From: Lojkania enalia
Taxonomy: Eukaryota > Ascomycota > Dothideomycetes > Pleosporales
DNA length: 64,000 bases
Assembly: GCA_010094045.1 (NCBI GenBank)
Contig: ML986687.1
Coordinates: 1 to 64,000, forward strand
Reading direction: 5' to 3'
Position numbers and translations under genes: made by a program
The notes under the pieces: generated by a model
Databases searched by the model: none
The model's input: only the letters and a program-made list of their open reading frames with translations
Told to the model about the DNA's origin: nothing
Shown here: piece after piece, positions 1 through 14,035 of the stretch
Numbering within the stretch: the first letter of the stretch is position 1
Layout: each line of letters opens with the position of its first letter

Positions 1-899
1 AATAAGTACTACCTAGATAGTTCTTAGGTAGGAAATAGAGACGCCTAAGAAAACTCTCCATTCTAGATTTAAGTAGGTATAATTTATAAAATATTAATTT
101 ATCGTATTTATTTAGAAGAAAGTACTTCTAAATTCCTACTATTTTATGTTTAAAAGGTATTAGTGTAAAACTAAATACCCTTATTAATACTAGTATTTAA
201 GGCTTCCTATTCTTTAATTCTATAGTAGTTAGATTACTCTTCTAAGCCCTATATATATTAATATAGTACTTACCCTTTAAAATTACTGTTAAAGGTTTTT
301 AGGACTGAATTTAAACTCTAGTTAATTAGTATATCTACTTATACCTATAAATTAATAGGAAAACTATCTAAAACTACCTATTTATTATTATAGACCTAGG
401 TACTTAGGATTGTATTATTAGTATTAAATAGTTATATCGCTTTCAACTCTAGCTAGATATAAATAAGAATCGGATTATATAACCCTCTAAATATCCTACT
501 ACTTATAATCTATTACCTCCTCTTCTTATATAATTAACTCAGCTAGCACGCGATAAGGAGATAGAGTTAGATATCTAGCAACGCAATACTCTATAGGAAA
601 AGAACTAGTATTAGTAGTCTTACAGTTTAACTATCTATTATATTAAGGGTCTACTAAAACTGCTAAAACTATATTAATCTTTTATAGCTTATAGTCTAAA
701 TAAGCTTAGAACTCCTATACGCCCGTATATAATAAAGTCTAAATCCGATCCAAAGAAAATCTATTCTTCTATTATTACTCTTATTACAACTAATACTTTC
801 TACTTTAATATAAAGAGAAAAGAGAACGAGTTTTTCTCTACATCTCTATATAAAATCGAGCGGCTAATTAAAGATAAGTAAGCTCTAAAGCTAGAAGAT

Positions 900-3800
900 A
901 AGGCTGAAAATAAAGTACTAGTAAATCTCTAATTACTATCTAAATACTATAAGTATTAGAATATATTTAGTAAAACTGCAGCTTATTAATTACTAGAATA
1001 CTACTCTTATAATTATAAGATTATTCTTATAGAACCCCTCCCTAATAGTTACAGCCTATTATATAAGTAGAATATTAAAGAGCTGGAAGTAACTAAGAAG
1101 TATATTATAGATAATCTATAGAATAGGTATATTAAATAGAGTCTAAACTCTTTTATATCTCTAATTCTTTACGTCTATAAACCTAATAGTAATTTATATA
1201 TCTATATAGATTATTATAAACTTAATACTCTTACCTATAAGAATATATATCCGATACTATATATAGATAAACTTCTATCTAGGCCTATTAAGATAGTAAT
1301 CTTTACTAAGTTTAATATTCGTGTAGCCTTTAATAAGATTAAAATAGACCCTAGTTTTAAAGAATATACTACTTTTTAGACTCGATATAGAATCTATAAG
1401 TATAAAGTTCTATCCTTTAGATTATATAATAGTCTAACAACTTATTAGTATTATATAAACGACGTATTAATCGACTACCTAGATAACTTCTATATTACTT
1501 ACCTAGACGATATTCTTATCTACTCTAAAGATGAGGCGATATATACTATCTATATTAAGAAAATTCTTAAGAGATTACGTTAAGTAGGGTTATAAGTTGA
1601 TATTAAAAAGAGTAAATTCTATATTACCCGAACTAAATACTTTAGCTATATCCTCTTAAATAAAGGCCTTAAAGTTAACCTAGAGAAGGTAGAAGTACTA
1701 TATAACTAGCAGCTATCTACTACTATAATAGGTGTAAAATCCTTCTTAGGTTTTACTAGATTCTATCAACAGTTCATACCAGAATTCTCACATATTATAA
1801 AGCTAATTATCATACTATAGAGCCCTATAACCCCTTTTATATAGACTTTAGAATGTAATATTACCTTTAAGAAATTAAAGTCAGCCCTATTAAGTATACC
1901 TACTCTCTACTACTTTAACCCTATGTTAGAAACAAAAATAGAAACTAATACCTCTAATAGAATAGTTATAGGAGTACTGTTATAGAAACATCCTAATAGA
2001 AAATAGTACCCTATAATATTCTATAGTAAGGTTCTATCTAGTTTAGAACTAAACTAGAAGATTTATAATAAGGAACTATTCGCAATCGTTACTACGTTTA
2101 AATAATAGAGGGTAGAACTTATTTTAGTAGCTACTAGGACTCTAGTATATACCGATTATCGCTTACTCAAATATTTTATAACTATAAAGGTACTTAATAC
2201 TCGTTAAGTTTATTAAACTAAGGAATTAGCTTAGTATTAGTTCCAAATTAAGTATACTCTAGATAAGAATAATACTAGAGCGAATATTCTTAGTTATTAT
2301 AAATAAGATATAGAAAACTTAAAAATAGCTTAAACTAATAACTAGTTAAAAGTCCTACTTAGACTGTATTAACTTTACCCCTAAATTAATACTAAATTAG
2401 CTTAATCCTATATTACTTAAATAATAACTTAAGCAGCTATACTAAATATTATTAAAGGCTAAGAGTAGGTTATATTACTAGACTCTCTAGCGTTAATCGA
2501 CGTATTACTATAGAAAAACTGAGCCTCCTTTACGCAGGAATATATACTTCTACCTTATAAGTATTAGATAGAGAATAGACTACTCCTCTATAATAATTAC
2601 TTATATATTCTATTAGATTCAGGCCTTTATATATAACTTATATAAGAGGCTTATAACTAAATATCCTCCACACACCCAAACACTACTAAAACCTATTAGT
2701 TACTATCCTAGAAGTACTACTAGAAGGGTATAGAGGCTACTTATAAACGATATATACGGAATTATATCCTATACTATAAAACTTATCTAATATAAACCTA
2801 AACCCCAGGTTTTATCTACCTACTTCCTATACTAAATCAACTAATATAGCACCTATATATTAACTTTAAGAATTTTTCTATAGATAAGTCCGGATATAAT
2901 TAGATTATAGTAGTAATTAATCGCCTGTCTAAATAAGTCGTATCTATTCTCTACTATCGTATAATTAACGTATAGAGAATAGCCGAATTATTTATTTAAT
3001 AGGTATACTACTTTAACTATACACCCAAAACTATTATTTTAGACTAAAGACCTTAGTTTATATCTAGTTACTAGTCTAAATTCTACTATATTTTAGGCGT
3101 AAAGATTAAACTATCTACTACTTATTATAAAGAGACTAATAGATAGATAGAGATTATAAATAAGTATATTAATTAGAGACTGCGTCCTTTTATATCCTTC
3201 TACTAGAATAACTAGAGTTCTCTATTACCTATAATAGACTAAGTATAAGCGACTCTACCCTATATAACTATTAGAATATCTCTATATTAGATTCTATATA
3301 GATTTAAACCCCGTTAGAGTTAGGATTAGAAATATTCTATTAATCCTATTACTACAACAGATAAATTAAATTGTAAGAACGCTTTAGCTCTAGTAACTCG
3401 TATATATATAGCCTAAGAAACTATAAAAGCTAATATTAAAAAGGCTTAAGATTATATATAATCTATTATTAACTATTATTAGTAACCGATTAATTAGTAG
3501 ATTAGTAATATAGTCTACTTAAATACTAAGAACTTTACAGTCTAGAAACCAAACTAAAAGCTATCTAATTAATAGAAGAGCCCCTTTAAAGTACTAGAGT
3601 AGGTTAGAAACTTATACTATTTATAGCTACCCCTAGGGTTAAGTATATATAATATCTTTATACTAAACCTACTATATAAAAACTCCTAGGACCCTCTACC
3701 TAGATAAGAAGCTCTAAAACTACCCGCTATCGCTATTAATAGGGTAGAAGAGTAGGAGGTTAAGGAAATACTAGCTAGTAAGTTGTATTATAAAACCCTT

Positions 3801-5075
3801 AAATACTATATAAAATAGGTAGGATATAATTCTAACCCGATCTAATATAAAACTTTAAACTTTATAGGTTTACTTTATAAGCTAAGAGCTTTTTATAATA
3901 AGTATCCGAATTGTCTAGAACCTCTAAGAGCCTTAACTAAATAGATTAAGGTATATAAGGATAGTATAGAGAATATAAATTACCTAGTAGATTTTAAAAA
4001 CTAAAGTATAAGCCTAAAATTACTCCTCTATAAAATCTAGAGGGTCTAATAGTAGGCTATTAGATACCTCCTTAGTCCTCTTCTCTTCTATCCTTCTTTC
4101 TCTTTCTTCCCTCCGGACTCCCCTTAAACCTTCTCTACTTTATCCTTAGCTACCTAAGAGCGCTATAATATTAGCTTAAAGGCTAGATACTAGAGCTTCT
4201 AGGGCTGAAACCTAATAGAGTAACTTAGTACTCTAGTAGAATAAAGCTATCTAGATACTAGCTATAAGAAGGTTATCTTCTTAACTTCTTACAACCTAGA
4301 CTATAAGCGCTAGGCTGTAAGCGGACTCTAAAACAGCCTTAAAAGCTACTTTTTTATCCTTCTTATCCCCTACGTATTAGGCTGCTACTTATAGTTTAAG
4401 ATAGCCCTAGAGGACTAGAAACTCCTCTTTATAGTAGGAGGAGATCTATAAATACGTTAGTAGTAAGTACTTTACTAGTATTAGATATGATTTATATAGG
4501 GTTGTACTTTTTATTTTATAAGATATAATACTTATATTTTTTTAATTTTAGGGACTAAAAGGTAAATATTATATACTACCTACAGGCGAGCGCGTATATA
4601 ATCTAAAGGTAGATAATTTAGAAGGCCTCTAAAGAGGCTCTAAGAGGTAGATAGAATAGAATATTGATTAATTTTATTCTATAAGGCGTTAGTAATACTT
4701 TAATAATTAACGGTTCTAGGGATGCGTAATAATACGTATAGAGTAGAAGTTATTATTTAGTTAAGGAAGCTTAGTTAATAGCGATCTAGTAATATACTAA
4801 GGCTAGTAAACGCTTATTACTATATGCGACGAAATTGCAATATTAATAAACTATTATAATAGTAGTTACTAGCTAATATATAAGTTAATTATACTTACTA
4901 TAAAAACCTTACTTAATATTATATTAATAAATACATCTCTATAAGTAACCGCATATATTAGCTTTTACTAGTAAATACCTCTTTAAAGAAATTTCTTTAT
5001 ACTAGAACCTATCTATAATAGCTCCGATTCCCTCCCGAACTAGCGTAGATAGAAACTATTAGCCTAAAAGGAGGG
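900..5075 (+). mobile_element. Ty3/gypsy chromovirus relic, RIP-mutated
   Basis: Reading through many TAG/TAA stops on the + strand gives the pol order of a chromovirus. The reverse-transcriptase signature YLDDILIYSK lies at 1500-1529. The RT/RNase H junction FLGFTRFYQQF is near 1745 and an RNase H block (IYNKELFAIV) near 2065-2095. An integrase core (VVINRLSK) is near 2910, and a chromodomain (EILASKLYYK...VGYNSNPI) lies at about 3760-3930. A purine run at 5066-5079 looks like the polypurine tract, so an LTR should start just after it. Nearly all stops are one C-to-T or G-to-A change from Gln or Trp, as RIP predicts. Stretch 4030-5060 between chromodomain and purine run shows no recognisable coding. 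The 5' LTR would lie left of the window. Confidence 0.85.
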
Positions 5076-5398
5076 GGGTAGTATAATAATATAAAGAAAT
5101 TGTTCTACGAAAAGCTTTATATATAATCTTATCCTAAAGCTTTTTACTTATCTTATCCTACTTCTAGTTCTACCCCTTTTCCTATCTATATATAGTTATA
5201 TACTCTCTTATAAGTAACTTAATAGTTTTTCTATATCCTTTCGTATAAGGCTTATAGGTGTTAATAGAATTCCTAGGTCTCTAATCCCCTATATACTCTT
5301 ATATACCTCTAAGTAGATTCGTACCGTATTTAGACCTATTATCTTACCTATACTATTATACTTAATACTTCTACTACTATTATATATATAGGTTAACG
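5076..5398 (+). repeat. Probable 3' LTR of the gypsy relic, then part of a second LTR family
   Basis: The sequence directly after the polypurine-like run is the expected position of the 3' LTR, but its end cannot be fixed. From about 5350 the sequence resembles the middle of the LTR family seen at 19301-19757 (same order of tatacttaatacttctac and tatataggtta). It is broken off at 5399 by the pogo/Fot1 element. Confidence 0.45.
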
Positions 5399-7237
5399 TA
5401 TAGTATAAACAAGCTAATTACCTAAGCGAGCTAATTATAATACTAAAATCCTATTAAAATCGCGATAATTATACTTTATAGTATTATACTACAACTAATA
5501 ACTATAGAATTAATTTAGAAAGAAGCTAGAATATAGCTTATACTTTAAGCTCTTTAATAAGATATAATACTAACTATACATCGTATTATATTAATCTATA
5601 ATATCTCCTAAAGTATATTTAGTATATAAAGGTAAGAAATAGTTCTATAACGCAATTACCGGCCTAATTTAATAAAGCTTAATAAGACTAAGGAGTAGGT
5701 AATTGTTTAATATATACTAGATCTAGATATAAGAGAATTTTCGCCGCGGCTTACTACTATTTAAAATATAGTTAATTTACTGCTAGCTATATACTCTACT
5801 AGTTAAGTTAGAAAGAACTAGGTAGAGAACTTTATTAAATATACGCCTAAGCTTAAGGTTAAATTTAATTATAAGGATCCTAAGGTTATAGAAGACTAGT
5901 TCTATCTTATATAGAATATAAAGGCTAAGTATATTATTATTAATAAAAATATATACAACTTTAATAAATTAAACTTTATAATAGGCGTAATATTAATAAA
6001 AGTAGTAGTTACTAGCTCTAAAAGACGGAATTAACTAAAGCAGCTCCAGCCAGGTAATTATAAGTAGACTATAGTTATCTAGAGTATTAATGCGATAGGA
6101 TAGGTGATACTACCTTTTATTATTTTTATAGGTATCTACCACCTCTCTATATAGTATAAAGAAGATAATATTCTATTAACCTAGGCTATATAGGTTACTA
6201 ATAACAGCTGAACAATAAATAATATTAGTATTAAGTAGTTAAAGTACTTTAACGCGTATATAAAGGATTGTACTATTAGTATATATTAATTACTAATTCT
6301 TAATAGCTATAAGAGCTACGACTTACTTAAATTCAGGCAGCTCTACGAGGAAAAGAATATTATTACTCTCTATATACCTCTATATTTATTATATCTACTA
6401 TAGCTACTAGATATAGGTTGTTTCTCGCCTTTAAAAACTGCGTACGGGTGCTAAATCGAGTAGCTAATATGCGGTTATATTAACTATATCACGAAAATCG
6501 AGTTTTTATCCTATTTTAAAGCAGCTTTTAACGCAGCAATTATAAAGAGTAATATCTTAAGTAGCTTTTAAAGTGCTAGCCTAGTTCTATTTAACTTAAA
6601 TATAGTACTATTAAAGCTTAAAGTTCGACTATATACGCTAACACCCCCTATAGTTAAAGATACCCCTTAGGAGTTAAAAATACTAAATAATCCTATTAAA
6701 TTTAGGTCTTAATCTACGTATATTTAATTAAGAGTTTAAAAGCACCTAGATAGCTTACCTACTTTAATAGTAGAGGCGTTTAAACAGTTTATAAAGGGTA
6801 CTGTATATATAATATATAAAAACGTACTATTATACGCTTAGGTTACTAAGCTTTAAGCAGCTAATAAAACTGCTATATAATATCAATTGTATAAAAGAAA
6901 GTATATATAGAAGGAAGGCAACCTAACAATTAAAAAAGGCGCTTAATTAACTGCTCTAAAAGAGTTTAGCGCTTATACTAATAGGAAGAAGGGTAGAAAG
7001 AAAGCGCGTGTTAATAGAGACCAGCTGACTTAAAGGTGCTATAGGTAGTATAGTAAGGCTAGGTATAACTCGCGGACGTATAAAAATAATGCTATAGATA
7101 TAGAAGAATAGGCTACTATACTATATAGTACGATAGAATGTAAGAAAGTATAATATTTTGCGAAAAGTAGTCGCGATTTTAGTATAGTCTTAGCATTATA
7201 ATCAGCTTACTTAGGTGATTAGCTCGCTTATACTATA
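5399..7237 (+). mobile_element. Fot1/pogo-type DNA transposon with both terminal inverted repeats, RIP-mutated
   Basis: About 1.84 kb, the usual size of Fot1 elements. The left end (5399-5472) and the reverse complement of the right end (about 7163-7237) match over about 70 bases with mostly transition differences; both begin with tatagtataa followed by aagctaatt or gagctaatc. Between them, reading through stops on +, lies a pogo/Fot1 (Tc1-mariner superfamily, DDE) transposase. There is a catalytic-core-like FNKLNFIIGVI near 5960, LILNSYKSYD near 6300 where the second Asp motif (DGHxSH type) should be, and the family-typical GCFSPLKTAYG near 6415 followed by KIEFLSYFKAAFNAAI. Stops at former Gln/Trp codons mean it is dead. 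It appears inserted in an LTR (sequence at 5350-5398 continues at 7238). Confidence 0.85.
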
Positions 7238-7445
7238 TATTATACTATACTTTATTATCTAACTAATTATCTCTCTAGTTCCCGCAGTCCTACTACTTAC
7301 TATTTAATAACTAGTTCTTAATATACTTCTACCTATTATTTTCTTATTAGTTCTTATCTAAGTCGACCTATTCGGTAGCTAATATTAGATTAAGCTCTAG
7401 CTATAAAAGCGGTACTTCTTAGCGTTCTGTATTTATAATAATATA
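7238..7445 (-). repeat. LTR fragment to the right of the Fot1 insertion
   Basis: Collinear with 19545-19757 (shared run ctaactaattatctctctag, end gttctgtatttataataat). It is the same family and orientation as the copy at 19301-19757 and inverted relative to 9317-9775. It starts at the point where the Fot1 terminal repeat ends, so it is the right half of an LTR split by that insertion. Confidence 0.7.
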
Positions 7446-7689
7446 ATATTAGAAGAAATAGAAATCCTAAGAATAATAGAAACGTAGTTTTAAATAGCCT
7501 TTAAAAAGTAAAACCTCTAAAATATAATAATAAGAAGAGTACTAATTAAGCTAGTAAATAGAGTATATAGTATCTTATCTAGATTAAAGTTGAGTTTAAA
7601 GTTTTTAGTACTAGAGTTAAAGTTAAGATAAGGTTCTTAGTACTAAAATATAGGTTAGATAAAAGTTCTTATTATTAAGGTTAAGATTA
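7446..7689. other. RIP-type AT-rich spacer with a short degenerate repeat
   Basis: No coding signal. Between about 7590 and 7720 a motif of the type gtttttagtactagagt recurs three times at roughly 50-70 base spacing within a purine-rich strand, next to the following LTR copy. It looks like degenerate tandem sequence. Confidence 0.4.
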
Positions 7690-8060
7690 GAGTAGAGTTT
7701 TTAGTACTAGAGTATAAGATTAATATAGTAATAAGATAAATCTATAAGAATAATTATATAGAATTTAATTTATAAAGAAAATCTACTAACTTATATAAAA
7801 AGGTTTAAAACTATTAAACCTAGTTTATTAGATCTATTCTACTAGTTCTAATACTTCTACTATTATTATATATATAGGTTATACTATACTTTATTATCTA
7901 ACTAATTATCGCCCTAGTTCTTATAATCCTACTATTTACTATCTATTATTATCTTATAAGTTTTCGTTTAAATCGATTCTTATAATAGCTAATATTAGAT
8001 TAAACTCTAACTATAGAAGTAGTACTTCTTAATATTCTATATTTATAATACTAGGAGGAT
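7690..8060 (-). repeat. Second solo LTR copy of the same family
   Basis: Aligns with 19380-19757: taataagataaatct, then the ggttatactatac block, then attctatatttataat at the end. Same orientation as 19301-19757. No retrotransposon internal domain adjoins it, so it is best read as a solo or truncated LTR. Confidence 0.65.
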
Positions 8061-9316
8061 AATAGAGACGTAGAAGCTTAGATAGTATAGTACTTCTATA
8101 AAGTATATATTAATAGTACTACTATTAGCTAGAAAAATATAAAACTATATTTTACCTTCGCCTTCTACTCTAATAAAACTACTACCTATTTTTATATATT
8201 CTATACTAGATTATCCTCTTAAAATCAACTTAGTTCTATTATTATATATATATTTATTAGCGCTAGTATTAAAAATAATTTAATTTTTATAGGGCTTCTA
8301 TAGTATTTATTTAACCGTATATTACAGTATTAGTAAAATCTAAATATTATAACTACTTACTAATATACTAATATAATCTACTACCGAGTAGTTAAAACTA
8401 CTAAACGGTTAGTAATCTATCTAATTTCAATTTTAAAGTAGAATATTTCTACAACTATTAAAGTAATTAATTATATAATAATATTTATATAATCTTTACT
8501 ATTTAGTATTTTAATTAGAACTATTTTATATATTTTAATATAGTAGTCTAGCTCCTAATAGTACCTATAATATTTTAATTAGTATAGTTAATTATAACTA
8601 TTTAGGCCTTTTTATTCTATTTAATAGCCTTCTTATTATTACTTTACTAATTACAGCCTATCTAATATAGAGACGGTATTTATACCTTTAATTACCTTAT
8701 ATTTATACTTCTTACACTTTATAAGTATTATATTTACCGTCTAAAAATCTCTATTCTCTATCTCTAAAAATAACTACCTATACGCTATAAACGTAATACT
8801 CTTTATAAGACTTATAAAACCTTTAAATATTAATATTAGTAAGCTATTTTAATATTATTCTATATACTATTATATATATTATATCTAGTACTCTATCTTT
8901 AAGTAATTATATAGTATTTATAACTACTATTTAGTAGGTTCTAAGAGTAGTAGTATTAGGATTTATAAAGCTTAGATATTAAGCTTTAAAATAATATAAT
9001 CTAGACTAAATAGAACTAATCTAGACCTTCTAAAGCCTCTAGCTATATTTTTATTAGTAATAGCGTTATTAAAAGCTGCTTTAAATATAGGTAGGAAGTC
9101 TTCTTTAGTTATATAGTTAATATAATACCGAATTAAGCTTTTAATCTCCTTACTATATATACGCTTTAATAGACTAAAATAGCCTATATTAAGTAACTAT
9201 AGAAGATAAGATAAGTATAGAAGTATATAAAGTATAATAATATTATATTCTTTATAATAATTATAAAATTTAATAGAATTATAGCTATTATAGCTATCTA
9301 TAATAAGTAGTTAGTA
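8061..9316 (-). mobile_element. Truncated pogo/Fot1 transposase relic
   Basis: On the minus strand, from about 9310 downward, the translation with stops carries LIIDSYNSYNSIKF (second catalytic Asp region), then YIPLYLSYLL, then GYFSLLKRIYSKEI, then EDFLPIFKAAFNNAI and a further GFRRSRLVLF block near 9030. This is the C-terminal half of a Fot1-type DDE transposase and is a different sequence from the copy at 5.4-7.2 kb. The N-terminal half is missing because the element stops at the LTR starting at 9317. Stretch 8061-9000 is too decayed to interpret. Confidence 0.75.
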
Positions 9317-9775
9317 GTATTATAAATACAGAACGCTAAGAGATACCGTCTTTTCAGCTAGGGCTTAATCTAATATTAGCTACTAAGTAGGCTAACTTGG
9401 ACGAGGGGTAATAAGGTAATAACAGGTAGAAATATATTAGGGACCAGTTATTAGACAGTAAGTAGTAGGACTGTAGAAACTAGGGGGATAATTAGTTAGA
9501 CGATAAAGTATAGCATAACCTATATATATAATAATAGTAGAAGTATTAGGTATAGTAGATTAAACCTGACAGACCTAACAGACCTAATAAGCTAGGCTTA
9601 GCAGTTTTAGATCTAGATATATAAGGTAGAGGATTTTCTTAGTAGATTAGATCCTATATAGTTATTCTCGCAGATTTATCTTATTACTCTATTAGACTTC
9701 TAAATATACTTATTACATTCGAAGAACTGGTGAACCTAATACTCTCTCTTTACTAAAGCTACTACCTCTAACTAA
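9317..9775 (+). repeat. 5' LTR of the second gypsy relic
   Basis: Its reverse complement matches 19301-19757 over its whole length (for example agacttctaaatatact next to the gaacctaatactctctct block). It sits directly upstream of a gag-pol region in the same orientation, which fits a 5' LTR of about 460 bp. The original ends would read TGTTATAAAT...CTCTAAC. Confidence 0.75.
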
Positions 9776-12700
9776 CCTAATATAAATAAGACCCTAGTAT
9801 ATATACGACTGCAACAGCGGTTATTATATATACTAGTAGTATATAGGTTAGTAATATAATAACTACCTAATATTAAGAGAATAGGAACTATCTAAAGATA
9901 TCTACTATATCGTAAAGTTAAGTTATAATAACCTAAAGGCTATAAGCTCTAGAAGAAACTATAGCGTAGAAAGTATAAGAATAGGAGACCTATATCGTAT
10001 AGATATAATACGAGCTAGCTGCAGCTAGAGCTAACCTAGCTAAAGCTAAATAATAAGTATAAGTAAAGATAGCTTTACTAAGAAAGTTTAACGGTAAGAA
10101 AGAATATGTTAACCCTTTTCTTATATTAATAGAACTGTACTTTAGGTTTAATAGTATAACCTTCTTTCTAGATAAGGATAAGATCTTAGCTACAATAATA
10201 AATATAGAAGAAATACTGCTAGTATAAGCCGAACTATTTATAGTAGATTAGCTGGAGAATAGGAGCAATATAAAGAAGACTAGAGAATCTATAGATAAAC
10301 TCTTTAAGAGCTGGGAAGGATTTAAGAATAAGGTCCGAAATATCTTTAAAGAAGTAGATATAAAATAAGAAGTATAAAGGAAGCTACTAAAGCTAACCTA
10401 GACTAAGAGAGTAATAGATTATATTACGGAATTCTAGAGACTTAGCGCTAGACTGGGATAGGACGATAGCATATTAGTAGGAATCTTCTATAAAGGTCTT
10501 AAGGATAAGGTTAAGGACGATCTAGCTAGAGAAGAAAGGCTAATAAAACTATTAGAAATAATCGAATTGGTAGTTAAGATTAATAACTATTAGTACGAGC
10601 GAGAGATAGAGAAAAGATCTTAACTGCAGATATTCGTACTAGTAAAAAAGGAAAATAAGATAGTACTATAGGATAGTAATCTAATAGTCCTTAGAAAGGT
10701 CGAAAAGAATAAGGGAAAGAACTACTAACGATTAAGAATAAGCAATCTTAAGAAAGAAAGGCTTAAGAAGGAAGCGTGTCTCCTATATAGACAAAAAGAG
10801 CACTATACGAAAGAATATCTAAATAAGAAGAAAGAAGCTAGAATAATAACTATATAACCTACTAATAGATACTAATAACTAATATAGTACTAGATATATT
10901 ATATAGATAATAGATGCGGAACGTACTATTCGGTAAAAGAAGGGAGCAACTATTAGCTACAACTAAGAAGGGCAGTAGTAGTTATTAGACATATAGAATA
11001 TCTACTAGAAGTATTAAGACTCAATAGTATAATAATTCTAGAAAGAATAAAATAAAAAAAATACTAGATCTATAATAAGACGTACTAGATAAAATTATAC
11101 CCCTAAGAATACTAGAACGTCCCGTTTAAAGAAGTAACGTTCTAAGATAGCTAGAACGTACTAAAAGCCGTAGTAAAATTAGTAGAAAAGGTTATAAATA
11201 AAGAAATATTCGAGTATATACAGGAGATATATTAAGGCTACCTTATAAAGCTAGTAAAAGGTAAGAAAGGGAAATATATGCTACCCTATAAGAACAGCTA
11301 TAAAAAAGATTAGGCCAGCTGTTACTAGGACAATTGCTAGATATATAAGAGCATTAAAATAAAGCTAGAAGTATAGCCGAGAATAGATATATAATTATTA
11401 CTAAGAATCTTACTATTTTAAGATAAAATAGAAGATTATATAGAAAACGGGTACTATTAGATTTATAGAAGTCTAATTTACCTTAGAATAAAGTATCTAT
11501 ACCAGTTTAGTAAAATCGTCGTAGAAGTTGAAGAGCTAAAAAAGGTAGTCTTAGAGGTAAGGGAGATATAAGAGAATGTTAGAGAATAACTTAATATTAC
11601 AGCTTGTAAGATAATAGGAGCAAGTATATCTAAGAAGGAGAAACGTTCTAAGAATAATATATATTTAGAGGAATATAAAGTACTAAGCTAGAAATAATAT
11701 ATAATTAGATACTAGTACTATTAAGATATATTTAGGGTACTTAGATAATAAGAATTAGATAAAGACTACCAACTAATTAAATAGTAATAGTATTTCTTAA
11801 GATAGAAGTATAAGATATATAGTAAGTAAGTAAAGACCGCCTACGCCTAAGAACTATAGATAAGGTATAATATAGATAGATGTCTACTATATAGAGGAGA
11901 AAAGAAGAAGATAGGATTCTTCCCACCTTAGTTAAAAAACTAAGCAGCCTTTAAGGTAATAGCTATACTAAAAATCTGGGTAGGAAAGCTGTTAGAAGAG
12001 TTACTAATACAGTACTTTTATATATAGTACTCCGAGTAGAGTTTAATAGAAGGAAGCTTAAAGTACTACTTAATAGTAGAACTTTAGATACGTTTATATC
12101 AGTATAATAGATTTATAAGAACAATATAAAGTAGAGAGAAAAAGTAGTACTTTATACGATACACCTAGTAGATAATAAGCTAATAGACTATAGTAGAGGA
12201 ATTGTATTAATAGAAACTAAGAAGTAAGCGTTTAATGTTATAGAATATACTAATATAAGAAGTATTAATATTATAAACCTAGAAAAATTTAATATATTAT
12301 TAGGTATAAACTAGCTAGCTAAATATAATCTTAGAATAGATTAGTAGTAAGGGATAGTTTATAGGCTATAGAGCTAATCTAAGATATAACGGGTAGTAGA
12401 ATAATATAAAGTAAAGCGTCCTTTAGGTCTACAGTTAATATAGAGAGTATTAGTAGCTATAATAGTAAGATATCTTAAAAAGATAAAATAGACGCTAGGT
12501 ATTATTATAGTTTAAAAAGTATATAAGGAACTATAAGATAATAGTATACTCTAAGAAATCTAAGAAGATTATAGCAAATTTATAGGGCTATATAAAGAAG
12601 TAGAAAATAGAGGGTTACTTAAGTATAAGAAATACGACTATAAAATCATCATCGAAGATAAAAAGAAGTTAAAACCTAATCTAATATACGACTTAAACTA

Positions 12701-14035
12701 AGAATAAAGAGAAGAACTTAGGAAGTACATCTAAAAGAATTTAGTAAGAGGGTATATACAACTAAGCTAGAGTAAAATAGTATTACTAATATTATTCGTA
12801 CCTAAGAAAAATAGTAAACTAAGGTTATACGTAGATTATAGACAGCTAAATAATATAACTAAGAAAAATAGATACCTGTTACCTAGGATAATAGAACTTA
12901 TAAGTTAATTATAAGGAGCTAAGTAGTTTATAAAGTTTAATATAAGAGAAGGATACTACTAAATTTAGATAAAGGAGGGCTATAAATAGAAAACGGTATT
13001 TAAAATAAGAGAAGGTCTTTTTAAATATCTAGTAATACTATTTAGACTTATAAATATACTAGTAACCTTCTAAGTAGTTATAAATAATATATTAAGAGAA
13101 TACTTAGATATATTTATAATAGTATACCTAGATAACATCCTGGTCTATATAAATAGATTACTAAAAAAGTATAAGGAATATATTAAAAAAGTATTAATAA
13201 AATTATAGAAGTATAAATTACTTATAGTCCTAGAGAAATACGAGTTTTATAAGATAGGAATAGGATTTCTAGAGTTCCAGATATCTAGAGACAGTATTAA
13301 AATAGAATAAGAAAAGGTTAAAGTAATACTAGAATAGCTAGTACTTACCTTAATTAAATAAGTCTAATCTTTCCTAGGCTTTACGAATTTCTACAGGAAA
13401 TTTATAAGCGGGTACTCTAGAGTAGTAGCACCCTTAATAGAGATTACTAAGAAAGAAAAGAGGTTCGAGTAGTAAGAAGCGTAGTAAAAAGCCTTCGAAG
13501 AACTAAAAGCTTGCTTTACCTCAGTATTAATGCTAAGAATACTAGATTTAGAGAAGTAATTTTAAGTAGAAACTAATACTTCGGATAAAGTAATAGGCGC
13601 TTACTTAAGTTAGTAAGATGAAGACGGAAAGTAGAGGCTATAAGCCTACTTTTCGAGGAAAATAAAACTAGAAGAACTTAACTATAATATATATAATAAG
13701 GAACTATTAGTAATAGTTAAAGCGTTAAGAGAATAGCGAGTATATCTAGTAAGAACTAAATACCTATTTAAAGTCTAGATAGATTATAAGAACCTTATAT
13801 ACTTTATAATAATAAAGGAACTTATAGGAAGATAAATATAATAGGTAGAACGACTAGTAGACTATAACTTTAAGATAATATACTGGAAAGGGTTAGAAAA
13901 TATAGCTATAGACGTACTAAGTTGTAGAGCTAACTATATAATTAAAGAAAAGTATAAAAGAAACGCGATTCTAAGAAAGAAATTAGATAGATCTCTTATA
14001 TATAACTACCTACGAGTCGCCTAAGTTATAAAACT
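9776..14035 (+). mobile_element. Second Ty3/gypsy relic (gag and RT-RNase H), cut by a copia element
   Basis: Gag-like sequence lies at about 10080-10560 (KSWEGFKNKVRNIFKEVD...GLKDKVKDDLARE). Pol follows: [12 protein letters not shown] near 12815, reverse transcriptase with a mutated active site YLDNILVY near 13117-13140 (YLDDI expected), [11 protein letters not shown] near 13375, and RNase H with NYNIYNKELLVIVKALRE near 13680-13730. The reading then stops at 14035 where a copia LTR begins, before any integrase. It is more gag/protease-rich and carries fewer stops per kb than the element at 0.9-5 kb, but is still dead. Confidence 0.85.
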
